Assembly: GCA_030064795.1 (NCBI GenBank)
Contig: JASJEI010000106.1
Span: 1-40,188, forward strand
From: Pleurocapsa sp. MO_226.B13
GTDB taxonomy: Bacteria; Cyanobacteriota; Cyanobacteriia; Cyanobacteriales; Xenococcaceae
DNA length: 40,188 bases
Direction: 5' to 3'
Part shown: positions 1 through 7,291 of the stretch, piece after piece
Numbering within the stretch: the first letter of the stretch is position 1
How the letters are laid out: every line of letters begins with the position of its first letter
Made by a program: the position numbers and the translations under genes
The notes under the pieces: model-generated
What the model saw: the letters and a program-made list of their open reading frames with translations, nothing else
Databases searched by the model: none
Told to the model about the DNA's origin: nothing

Positions 1-130
1 ACCGCCCCTAGGAATTTGGGGACTTTGACACGCTTACCCCTCACAATTGGGGCGGTCGGCGGGCAATAACCTCTGGCTAAAACTTATCCATTTGAATAAG
101 GCTGACCAACTTTGACTAACTTTTTTGTAG
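1..130. other. Unassigned sequence abutting a broken gene, possible mobile-element end
   Basis: I recognise no coding sequence here. An 8-bp inverted repeat, ACCGCCCC at 1-8 and GGGGCGGT at 49-56, could form a hairpin. The recognisable photolyase reading frame begins abruptly just after this stretch, with an in-frame TAG at 128-130. This block therefore probably came from an insertion or rearrangement that replaced the 5' part of the gene. A transposon end of IS200/IS605 type is one possibility, but I see no transposase to support it. Confidence 0.3.
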
Positions 131-487
131 CCCCTGTCTAAAACCTTTAGAATTTATAATCCAACCAAAAACTTGCAGGAAAAAGACCCCGACCTACAGT
201 TTGTTCGTTATTGGATACCAGAACTGCGAGGCTATAGTATGAAACAAATATTAAAGAGCGAATATTCCCCAACCAGTTCTTATCCCACACCAATTTTAGA
301 TTGGCAGCAGACGAGAAAAACTAACGGCAAGATAGTGTCCGACCTGAGAAAGCAAGTACGCGATCGCTTAGAGAGAGAAGGTGGATAAGAGTATCAAATT
401 GCCATCGGAGCAAAAGAAACAATCGAAAAATATCTTTCAGCTAAAGATAAACAGTACCGAGAGATCAAACCTTCACAGCTTACCTAA
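131..487 (+). pseudogene. 3' remnant of a photolyase/cryptochrome-family (FAD-binding) gene
   Basis: Reading from about 140 gives a stretch matching the C-terminal FAD-binding helical region of photolyase/cryptochrome proteins: FRIYNP, then DPDLQFVRYWIPEL, then YPTPILDWQQTRK. The N-terminal antenna domain and most of the FAD domain are missing, and no start codon fits a native N-terminus. The frame stops at TAA 386-388. It then stays open in the same frame to 487, encoding 32 more charged residues that look like a natural C-terminus. The TAA is therefore probably a nonsense mutation of a CAA codon. Family members are usually around 470-500 residues. The gene is almost certainly non-functional. 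Family membership is from motif recognition; which photolyase subfamily is uncertain. Confidence 0.75.
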
Positions 488-549
488 ATTACTTCATCAA
501 AACAAAAATACAATAATACTTTATTACTAAGTATTATTGTTCTTAATTG

Positions 550-1275
550 ATGTGGCAGCTAAGGTACGGAGTCAATTTTGAAGGCGAACTGATAACGATT
601 GAAAAGGTAACTTCAGGTAAAACTAACATTGAATTGGAAAAAATCGAATGGTTTCGCACTCGCCTTCAAAGTTGGGCAGAAGATAATTTGAGAGATTATC
701 CCTGGCGTAACACTAAAGACCCTTACTCCATCCTAGTTGCCGAATTTTTACTTCAGAGAACAGATGCGGATACGGTCTTACCAATCTATCAAACTTTTCT
801 GACCCTCTATCCTACGTTAAATCAACTAGCGATCGCTCCCGTAGATGACATAGCAGATTTATTGCAACCATTGGGTTTATTTTTCAGGGCAGAAAGACTA
901 TCCGAAACAGCCAAGATTATCATTAAAAAGTACGAGGGAGTAATACCGCTAGAAGAAAAAGAATTATTAAAGCTTCCAGGCATCGGCAAGTACACTGCCA
1001 GGGCTATTGTTTCTCAAGCATTCAGTCAGCCAGCAGCCGTTTTAGATACCAACGTAGCCCGTATCCTCGAAAGGTTCTTTGGCATAGAAGGAGGAAGGAT
1101 AAAATCTCGGTGTAAGATATTGTGGAACGCAGCAGATAAGATCGCACCAGATACAAATGTCGGACATTGGAATTTAACTTTACTGGATTTTGGAGCATTA
1201 ACTTGTACTGCTAGAAATCCTAAATGTTCGGAATGTCCCCTTGCTTGGCGATGTTATTGGTTTAACTCGAATTAA
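550..1275 (+). CDS. HhH-GPD DNA glycosylase with 4Fe-4S cluster (MutY / Mig-like)
   Basis: A base-excision-repair glycosylase of the helix-hairpin-helix GPD superfamily. The fold motifs appear in order: DYPWRNTKDPY, then VAEFLLQRT with the MutY-type Glu, then the hairpin LPGIGKYTARA, then the catalytic-Asp segment VLDTNVARIL. A C-terminal 4Fe-4S loop has Cys spacing C-x6-C-x2-C-x5-C. The protein stops right after the cluster, so it lacks the NUDIX-like 8-oxoG reader domain of full MutY. LQRT instead of the MutY LQQT, and LGLFFRAERL instead of LGYYSRVRNL, bring it closer to the T/G-mismatch glycosylase Mig of Methanothermobacter. ATG 550 is taken as start; TTG 547 immediately precedes it. The first roughly 30 residues lie outside the domain. 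Substrate (A:oxoG or T:G) is inferred, not shown. Confidence 0.85.
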   Translation: MWQLRYGVNFEGELITIEKVTSGKTNIELEKIEWFRTRLQSWAEDNLRDYPWRNTKDPYSILVAEFLLQRTDADTVLPIYQTFLTLYPTLNQLAIAPVDDIADLLQPLGLFFRAERLSETAKIIIKKYEGVIPLEEKELLKLPGIGKYTARAIVSQAFSQPAAVLDTNVARILERFFGIEGGRIKSRCKILWNAADKIAPDTNVGHWNLTLLDFGALTCTARNPKCSECPLAWRCYWFNSN

Positions 1276-1369
1276 GATTTTGTTTTCCAGGTATGTTCTA
1301 AAATAACCGTACGCTCTTATTACACGCTATGAAAGAAGTAGCATTCTGTTACTATCTGTAGCCTAAAAA

Positions 1370-1516
1370 ATGAAAGTTGAAGAATATCTAAGTCAAAATC
1401 AGAAATCGATCGAACAACAGTGTCTCACTATTGCGGATAATGGCAATTACGCGCTCGTTACTGTTAAGAAAAATGGTGAAGACTACATTTACAAAGTAAG
1501 TACTGTTGCGAAATAA
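1370..1516 (+). CDS. Small hypothetical ORF, 48 residues
   Basis: An ATG-started frame encodes a small polar protein beginning MKVEEYLSQNQKSIEQQ and containing the segment YALVTVKKNGEDYIYKV, which reads like a beta-hairpin. No ribosome-binding site is evident. A second short frame follows 10 bases after the stop in another reading frame. Both could be halves of one frameshifted gene. I do not recognise the family. Confidence 0.35.
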   Translation: MKVEEYLSQNQKSIEQQCLTIADNGNYALVTVKKNGEDYIYKVSTVAK

Positions 1517-1526
1517 AAGAGAGGCA

Positions 1527-1658
1527 ATGCCTGACAACAAATTCTTCAAAAAAATGCGCTCTGGTATTAACAACGCTGTACTAAACAAAGTAATTCCTGT
1601 AGTCATTTTTGAAGGACAAAAAGCACGAATCACAAGCCTCCCAGATTATTTTGAATGA
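1527..1658 (+). CDS. Small hypothetical ORF, 43 residues
   Basis: The ATG is preceded closely by GAGAGG, a good Shine-Dalgarno match. The product begins MPDNKFFKKMRSGINNAVLN and is basic, with a hydrophobic VIPVVIF stretch, ending PDYFE. It lies 10 bases after the preceding small ORF in a different frame, so it is either translationally coupled or the 3' half of a broken gene. The family is unknown. Confidence 0.35.
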   Translation: MPDNKFFKKMRSGINNAVLNKVIPVVIFEGQKARITSLPDYFE

Positions 1659-1714
1659 TGAAGAATGATTGATTGAGAAAAATCAGACAAAGCGCGATCG
1701 CCTAGGTGTTTTTG

Positions 1715-1873
1715 ATGATGAATATAGAACAACTACGCACTAGATATTTGGAATTAGTCAATCGAGAGCTACCCAGTTTGGCAAACTTTTATGTTCTACT
1801 ACCGTCATGGGTTAATCGTCCAGAATTGGTTAGTTTTTCTTATGTAAGTCTATCTACGCCAATCGGAAAATAA
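1715..1873 (+). CDS. Small hypothetical ORF, 52 residues, upstream of cytosine deaminase
   Basis: Two consecutive ATG codons start a frame reading MMNIEQLRTRYLELVNRELP. Its stop lies one base before the deaminase ATG at 1875, so the two would be translationally coupled if this frame is expressed. Its N-terminal half looks like the helical start of a longer cyanobacterial protein, so it may be a truncated remnant. I cannot assign a family. Confidence 0.35.
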   Translation: MMNIEQLRTRYLELVNRELPSLANFYVLLPSWVNRPELVSFSYVSLSTPIGK

Positions 1874-1874
1874 G

Positions 1875-2312
1875 ATGAACAAATTTATGACAGAAGCATT
1901 AAATGAGGCATACAAAGGCTTAAAAGCGGGAGGAATACCTATTGGCTCGGTTGTTGTTAAAAATGGGAAAATAGTTGGGCGCGGTCACAATAGAAGAATC
2001 CAAAAAAACAGTGCTATTCTTCACGCAGAAATGGCTGCATTGGAAAGTATTGGTCGTCAAAGCGCGTCTTTTTATACAGATGTGGTTCTATACACTACCC
2101 TTTCTCCATGCAGTATGTGTAGTGGCGCGATTCTTTTGTATAAAATTCCCCACGTTGTTATCGGTGAAAATCGTAATTTTTTGGGAGAAGAAGATTTACT
2201 GAAGAGTAGAAATGTAACTGTTGAGGTTCTCGACGACCGCGACTGTATTGAAATCATGAGAAACTTTATCCTGTCTCAACCTTCGCTATGGAATGAAGAT
2301 ATTGGAGTTTGA
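1875..2312 (+). CDS. Cytosine deaminase, Fcy1 type
   Basis: A zinc-dependent deaminase of the CDA superfamily, predicted to convert cytosine to uracil for pyrimidine salvage. Motifs: GGIPIGSVVVKNGKIVGRGHN, the zinc/proton-shuttle motif HAE within AILHAEMAALE, and the second zinc motif SPCSMCSGA. The length of 145 residues and the C-terminal segment ending WNEDIGV closely parallel yeast cytosine deaminase Fcy1, which ends in WFEDIGE. This favours free cytosine over tRNA adenosine (TadA) as substrate. The start overlaps the end of a small upstream ORF. It converges with a broken cytosine permease gene 4 bases downstream, which supports the cytosine assignment. The gene looks intact; assignment is from recalled family motifs. 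Confidence 0.88.
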   Translation: MNKFMTEALNEAYKGLKAGGIPIGSVVVKNGKIVGRGHNRRIQKNSAILHAEMAALESIGRQSASFYTDVVLYTTLSPCSMCSGAILLYKIPHVVIGENRNFLGEEDLLKSRNVTVEVLDDRDCIEIMRNFILSQPSLWNEDIGV

Positions 2313-2316
2313 ACTC

Positions 2317-3152
2317 TTAGCGATTAAGTTCGTGTGCCTGCAAATTGTTTTTAACCAAAGGGGAGTTTGAGGGGCTGTAATTCCCGCTCTCTATCCGTAG
2401 GATGAGAGTCGGGAGGAAGTCACAAACAAAACCTAAAAGCCAGTAAATAATAGCAGCAGCAATAATGCCGTTAATTGGCTTGACTCCAGGGGTCAAATAA
2501 GCGATCGCACTAGCCAAGATATAAGCTATAACACCTGCCCAGTTGAAATTCTGTTGTTTGGACTCAAGATTGACAAACCCACCTCGGCGGTATAGCCAAA
2601 AGTCTGCCATGATGACACCACCAATAGGAGGAATAAAAGTGCCAAGTAGAACTAGATAGGGAACTAAGGCTTCGTAAATGCCACCTAGAGCTAAGACTAG
2701 GGCAAAAGTAGCACCGCCAAGAACAAACAAAGTCCGTTTCTCGGTACGAAACATATGCGCCCCTGCAACCGAAAAAGCATAAATTGTATTATCTTGAGTC
2801 GTCCACATATTGAGGAAAAATAACACCAAGCCCCAAAACAATAGACCTTGCTGTGCCATCACTTTAACGAGATCCTCGTTGCCATAAATCAAAGCGCAAA
2901 AGCACCACTAAAGATTAAAAAGCCATTAGCGAGAAAGAAAGCGAGAAAAGTTCCCCAAAATCCTACTGCTGGCGAACTAGCAAAACGACTCCAATTCTTT
3001 ACCTGCGTACCGCCTGAGACAAACCTACCAACAATAACGGTCAAAGCTTCGCCAATGCCCATTTCTCCTACTGGATTAATCGCCTGCAACTCGACATAGC
3101 CACCGACATCTCCCCAGGCGATCGCCAAACTCCAAATCATCAGGATTATCAA
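2317..3152 (-). pseudogene. codB: Broken cytosine/purine permease (CodB-like, NCS1 family)
   Basis: Two overlapping minus-strand frames (3152-2889, then 2892-2317) together match the C-terminal two-thirds of CodB-type NCS1 permeases. The first holds GEALTVIVGRFVSGGTQ. The second holds the MWTTQDNTIYAFSVAG helix, then FIPPIGGVIMADFWLYRRG. The frame changes at about 2890, where the reading ending GAFAL meets one beginning IYGNED. Upstream, an in-frame TAG just before 3152 and loss of homology show that the first roughly 190 residues (about five transmembrane helices) are gone. Neither half could make a working permease. It sits tail-to-tail with an intact cytosine deaminase, so the import half of a cytosine-salvage pair appears lost. 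A sequencing error could explain the frameshift but not the missing 5' part. Confidence 0.85.
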
Positions 3153-3247
3153 TGGCTAAAGGTTTCGGTAAAGCGTATGTCTCTGAAAAAAGTAGTTTGG
3201 CAGTAGATCTACGTGAGTTCGACGAAAATTTTTAAGCAAAAAAAACG

Positions 3248-3288
3248 GCTGAGACTTATGCTAAAAGTAATCGTTAGAAAGTCTCAGC
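3248..3288. repeat. Hairpin next to a transposase fragment
   Basis: GCTGAGACTT at 3248-3257 is the exact reverse complement of AAGTCTCAGC at 3279-3288, giving a 10-bp stem with a 21-base loop. It directly precedes the IS982-like fragment, so it may belong to the element end or to its upstream regulation. There is no following T-run, so it is not a clear terminator. Confidence 0.6.
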
Positions 3289-3312
3289 TATGAAAATAAA
3301 ATCTCCAGAGCG

Positions 3313-3503
3313 ATCGAATCCGAAATTTTTTGTGAAGTGGATGACTTCTATCAAAGCTTTGAAAAACACTGTCGTTCAATTCCTCAACTAACCGCAGTTA
3401 CAGGAGAAAGAAGATGTCCTAAAGGATACCGCGATGCGCAGCGAGTCATGCGCGGGCTTCGCATATAGCTCCCGTATGAGTTTGAGCGAAGTGATGACAA
3501 AGC
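3313..3503 (+). pseudogene. IS982-family transposase N-terminal fragment
   Basis: The frame IESEIFCEVDDFYQSFEKH, followed by RRCPKGYR and then MSLSEVMT, matches the N-terminus of IS982-family transposases. After MSLSEVMT the match ends, so the catalytic domain is absent. Between GYR and the residues before MSLSEVMT the frame is interrupted by a short palindromic insertion at about 3433-3467 that brings in a TAG stop. The start region is also out of frame with the nearest ATG at 3290. This is a dead insertion-sequence remnant beside a truncated permease gene. Confidence 0.75.
3433..3467. repeat. Small palindromic repeat inserted in the IS fragment
   Basis: About 35 GC-rich bases split the transposase frame. 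The insert is roughly palindromic, with ATGCG near its start and CGCAT near its end, and GCGC appearing twice. Removing it rejoins the expected transposase residues. Small GC-rich palindromic units of this style are dispersed in cyanobacterial genomes. Copy number in this genome cannot be judged from the window. Confidence 0.5.
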
Positions 3504-3680
3504 GCGATCGCTTCTTGATGCAGTCGCTTCAAGTCGACAAAGGACTTGTCCGCATGTAAGACTTTAGCCGCATCTGACCCGCCCAACGCGCTGCATCGCT
3601 TTTCATGGAAGTGGTCGGTACTTAACCCTAGCGTTCTGATCGAAGATTCTCAACTGCAATTATATTAATTACATTTATAT
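3504..3680. other. Non-coding DNA after the IS fragment
   Basis: I see no coding frame, hairpin terminator or repeat that I can name here. It contains one HIP1 octamer and ends just after the stop of the minus-strand DinG-like gene. Confidence 0.4.
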
Positions 3681-5186
3681 TCAAGAATCAAGATAACCAA
3701 ACCAAGTCGGATCGATATAGTTAATTCGAGCGCAGGGTTCGAGAGTTGACAAAATCGCTCTGCCATAGCTGCGGGAATTAACTCGATTATCTAGTAAAGC
3801 GATAATGCTTTGAGACTCGCGCAAAGGTACTATTGTTTGTTCTAAAGTTTTGAGGGCGGTGGGTAAGAGGTACATCCTAAACCAATCTTGACCGCGACTT
3901 TTATAGTAGGCAACACGGTTTGCTACCAGGGGATTTTCTAAAGATGGTATGGGTAAGGTGACGATAATCACTAGTTGGGGTGTCGGTAGAGTTTCTTGAA
4001 ATTGTTGCCAAAAAGACCAACCACAAATTAAAATCCCGTTATCGTTAACTGTGGTTTTTTCTACCCGAACTCGCGAACCAAATTCAGCAGCTAATGCCGA
4101 ACCTACCTGTCCTTGCAGGGGTACATCATCGACAATTACCACAATTAATTTTTTAGTACTACTACTGAGACTGACTAAGAGTAAAGTCTGTTCGATCGAA
4201 GCTGACTGAAAGTCAGGAGTATTAGGCAAGGGAAAACGGTCTGGAATATAGAGTTGAATATGACTATTTTGGCGGTTGGGACTAAATTTGAGACTCAACA
4301 TCTCTGGATCTAAACCCAACTGTTGTCGATAAATGTTAGCGTCGGATTCGATATCGAGAAAACCACCTAAGATTACTACTGGTTGTTGTCGCCAAACTGG
4401 TTGTAATTTAGTTTTTATCTCCGCAGGAGCGAGATTAATTGTAAACACACCCAACTGGCGATCGCGAGCTATCCAAGAGATCGTCGCTCTCTGCGAGCAA
4501 GCATCCCAAAATTGCTTAAATTTTCCCTGTAGTAACTGTTCTTGAGCCAATACTTCACACAACCTTGTAATCAAATCTAACTCGGAATTTAGCAGTACAT
4601 AGTTACCATAAGGATTTTCGGGACGAGCAAAAATAGATTTGGTTAATTTAACTCTGGTGTTGCGAATCAATTCGCCATGTTTGGGAATCGCTCTTAATAA
4701 CTCTTGCCAATCTGAAGCGTCAATACTAATAGTCAGAAGTTCCCTCGTCCATTCTTCAAGATTATCGGCATGTTCGATGATGGTGGGAATATTAGTGGGA
4801 AATACAGCTTGAGTTACCAAGCGATCGCTCAACCAACTTTCAGGAGAAGTCAACAAAAGTCGGTCTTGCTGCTGCCAACGATCGCCCATCCTCACCTGCT
4901 TGTTTGTTCCCAGCCAGCTTTGTAACTGAGGAATTTCCTCTTCTAGTAAATACTGCTGCGTTGTAGGGGGAGCAACAATAATTACCGACCAGTCACCCAA
5001 CAGGATGGGCATCAAATAACTAAGACAATACTTACCGACACTGCTACCAGTTTGCATCAAAGCGGAACGACCCAAACGCAAAGCTCTAGCGATAAGTCGT
5101 GCCATGGTCAAATGGTGGGGAAAATTTCGATCGCCGTTTTCCCGCAGAAAATCTCGCAAATATGAGTGGACTTCTACTTCAATCAC
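3681..5186 (-). CDS. DinG/Rad3-like helicase with degenerate motifs
   Basis: A 501-residue protein with the overall plan of bacterial DinG (XPD/Rad3-like superfamily 2) helicases. It has an N-terminal segment before motif I, a Walker A-like TGSSVGKY at about 47-54, a Walker B-like IIEHADNLEEW replacing the DEAH box, and a C-terminal helicase lobe ending RAILSTLEP. The key residues are eroded. The P-loop lacks the Ser/Thr after Lys, and the motif VI region reads LEQTIVPLRES without the Arg finger pattern. DinG proteins are usually longer (over 600 residues). The start is GTG 5186. It is likely a cyanobacterial paralogue with weak or no ATPase activity; a structural or single-strand-binding role is only a guess. 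It lies downstream of the htrA-type gene on the same strand, 43 bases away. Confidence 0.75.
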   Translation of the reverse strand: MIEVEVHSYLRDFLRENGDRNFPHHLTMARLIARALRLGRSALMQTGSSVGKYCLSYLMPILLGDWSVIIVAPPTTQQYLLEEEIPQLQSWLGTNKQVRMGDRWQQQDRLLLTSPESWLSDRLVTQAVFPTNIPTIIEHADNLEEWTRELLTISIDASDWQELLRAIPKHGELIRNTRVKLTKSIFARPENPYGNYVLLNSELDLITRLCEVLAQEQLLQGKFKQFWDACSQRATISWIARDRQLGVFTINLAPAEIKTKLQPVWRQQPVVILGGFLDIESDANIYRQQLGLDPEMLSLKFSPNRQNSHIQLYIPDRFPLPNTPDFQSASIEQTLLLVSLSSSTKKLIVVIVDDVPLQGQVGSALAAEFGSRVRVEKTTVNDNGILICGWSFWQQFQETLPTPQLVIIVTLPIPSLENPLVANRVAYYKSRGQDWFRMYLLPTALKTLEQTIVPLRESQSIIALLDNRVNSRSYGRAILSTLEPCARINYIDPTWFGYLDS

Positions 5187-5229
5187 ATTTCGACTAGCTC
5201 ACAACAAAGCACTTTAGTAGTATCCACTA

Positions 5230-6438
5230 TTACTCAAATTTGCTTTGAGGAAAAGCACCTGGGATAACTTTAACGATTTCTGACTTACCGTTTCTCAAGA
5301 TTTCTAGCTCTAATTCCGCACCGATTTCACTGAGGTCTACCTGCTCTTGTACCTGGAGCGAGGTTTTTACGGGTTGATTTGCCACCTGACGAATTACATC
5401 TCCTGGTTCTAAACCACTTTTAGCAGCAGGAGAGTTAGGAATTACCCGTACTACCAGTACTCCTTCTTCCTGGGGTATTTTGAAATTAAAATCTTGACTT
5501 TTGTTGATTTCTTGTTTGGTTTCTTTGGTCAGGTTAACCATATGAATCCCTAGATAGGGGTGATCTGCTTGTCCTTTAGTAAATAGCTGATTGGCAATGC
5601 GTTGGGCGGTTTCAATCGGGATTGCAAAACCCAAACCTTGAGCATCAGCGCGGATCGCCGTATTAATACCGATTACTTCCCCTTGAGAGTTTAATAAAGG
5701 CCCGCCAGAATTACCTGGATTAATCGCTGCGTCGGTTTGAATAAATCTGACTCGTTTATCGGGAACGCCAACCTGAGAACTAGAACGACCTAAGGCACTG
5801 ATGATCCCCACAGTTACGGTATTGTCCAATCCTAAAGGATTGCCAATGGCGATCGCCCATTCTCCTGGAGTCAAGCTTTCTGCATCACCTAAATCGGCTG
5901 TAGGCAAATTTCTGGCATCAATCTTGATTACGGCTACATCGGTAAAAGAGTCGGTACCCAAAACTTTTCCTTCGTAGACCGTACCATCTTTGAGAGTTAC
6001 CTGTACTCTTTCTGCACCATCGACTACATGAGCGTTAGTAATCAGACGACCATCCGCACCAATAATAAATCCAGAGCCAGTACCCCTTTCAAATTTATCT
6101 GGTACGGGAGCTAAAGAATCTTCGCCATCTTTACCAAAAAAACGACGTAACAAAGGATGTCTGAGATTTTCTGGTAATGCGGAAGAGATCTGACGAGAAG
6201 CATCAATCCTCACTACTGCCGGCCCTACCTTTTGTACGGCAGTAGCAATAAAGTTAATATCGCGAGTATTATCTTCTAGGTTGGTGGGACTAGACTGGGT
6301 AGGAATTACTGCTGGATAGACCTGAGACTGTTGAACTGTTTCTGGTTGTCTGATATGGCGACTCCCCAAAAACCCTAAAGCACCTCCAACTGTCAGGATA
6401 CTTAGATAAACACTCAGCTTATTTGATAAAAATTTCAT
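5230..6438 (-). CDS. HtrA/Deg-family serine protease (HhoA-like)
   Basis: A trypsin-fold protease with one C-terminal PDZ domain, acting in protein quality control in the periplasm or at the thylakoid/plasma membrane. From ATG 6438 it is 402 residues. The reading frame extends to a TTG at 6480, but the ATG places the hydrophobic anchor (VYLSILTVGGALGFLG) properly at the N-terminus. The catalytic triad is complete: His in ITNAHVV (about 135), Asp in FTDVAVIK, and Ser in NPGNSGGPLL. Oxyanion-loop and activation-loop segments are conserved. PDZ: GVLVVRVIPNSPAAKSGLEPGD. Cyanobacteria carry three such proteases (HtrA, HhoA, HhoB); which one this is cannot be settled here. The 490 bases upstream hold its promoter region. 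Confidence 0.93.
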   Translation of the reverse strand: MKFLSNKLSVYLSILTVGGALGFLGSRHIRQPETVQQSQVYPAVIPTQSSPTNLEDNTRDINFIATAVQKVGPAVVRIDASRQISSALPENLRHPLLRRFFGKDGEDSLAPVPDKFERGTGSGFIIGADGRLITNAHVVDGAERVQVTLKDGTVYEGKVLGTDSFTDVAVIKIDARNLPTADLGDAESLTPGEWAIAIGNPLGLDNTVTVGIISALGRSSSQVGVPDKRVRFIQTDAAINPGNSGGPLLNSQGEVIGINTAIRADAQGLGFAIPIETAQRIANQLFTKGQADHPYLGIHMVNLTKETKQEINKSQDFNFKIPQEEGVLVVRVIPNSPAAKSGLEPGDVIRQVANQPVKTSLQVQEQVDLSEIGAELELEILRNGKSEIVKVIPGAFPQSKFE

Positions 6439-6929
6439 ATTATTGATTAACTTTATGCTGGGTTGGCTCCCTATAATCAATTATTGCAAACAAAAATCGA
6501 GAAAGCTCCTGTATTTTTGTGGTAGATTTTTGCTCCGTATCTAGGGTAAATACGGATAGACAATATTTATTATCTGCTGTTTCGTTCGTGATTAAAAGAT
6601 ATTAAGCTTCAAATTTGACATTTTAAAACAGTTTTAATTATTTTAATTATTGTAGTTTATATAGGTAATAGAGCGATTTCAATGTAACCTCTTTTACCGA
6701 TTTTTGAAAATATCTACTAAATAGTTCGTGCTGGTGAAGCAGAGACTAACCAAGCAAAAACCAGAGATAAATTTCTAAAATAGACTAATACCTAAATTGA
6801 ATTTTAACAGACAAAGTTAGCGGGAAACAGTACCGTACAATCAAAACGGTGCGGGTCTGTTTAGACAATTTCAATCAAGGATACAATTGATAAGTTAAAC
6901 AATACGCAGACAAAATAGAGACATTGACT
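6439..6929. other. Intergenic region between divergent genes
   Basis: This AT-rich stretch separates the minus-strand protease gene from the plus-strand DUF3134 gene, so it should hold two outward-facing promoters. I see no reading frame longer than a few dozen codons, no strong hairpin and no repeat. Confidence 0.5.
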
Positions 6930-7160
6930 ATGGAACGCAAAAATCCAGCTCTAGTTCAAGAGCCTCGTTATGAACCGGCGATCGTCATTCCCTTAAAACA
7001 AGAAGCATCTTTGATCGATTGGCTCAAAGCCAACAATCGTCTCATTCCTCGCGAGCCTGTAGAAGAAACAACCGAAAAAGTTAAAGCAGATGACGATCTA
7101 GATATCTTGATGGATGGTGATGACGACGATTTTGACGAGCCAGATGATGATGACGATTAG
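6930..7160 (+). CDS. DUF3134-family acidic protein
   Basis: A 76-residue cyanobacterial protein. The segment LVQEPRYEPAIVIPLKQEAS followed by IDWLKANNRLIPRE is typical of the DUF3134 family. The last third is almost entirely Asp/Glu, giving a very acidic tail. ATG 6930 is preferred over TTG 6924, two codons earlier. No enzymatic motif is visible and the function is unknown. It stands alone upstream of mraY, with a 131-base gap. Confidence 0.78.
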   Translation: MERKNPALVQEPRYEPAIVIPLKQEASLIDWLKANNRLIPREPVEETTEKVKADDDLDILMDGDDDDFDEPDDDDD

Positions 7161-7291
7161 AAACAACCCAGGTACTTGATTCTCAAGACATAATTTATAT
7201 AATGGCTATGTTCTGCAATCATAAGGAGCAGAACGAGCTGTTATTAAAAAAATAGCAGCAAGTAACCTTCACAAAAATCGGCAGTAATTTA

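Noticed and set aside
550..1275. Tyr in the hairpin LPGIGKYTARA as proof of T/G specificity
   Set aside because: Human MUTYH and Geobacillus MutY also have Tyr there, so this residue does not discriminate.
3152..3235. 27-codon plus-strand frame (MAKGFGKAYV...) at the codB breakpoint
   Set aside because: Too short to judge and without a recognisable family or ribosome-binding site; possibly a fragment of inserted DNA.
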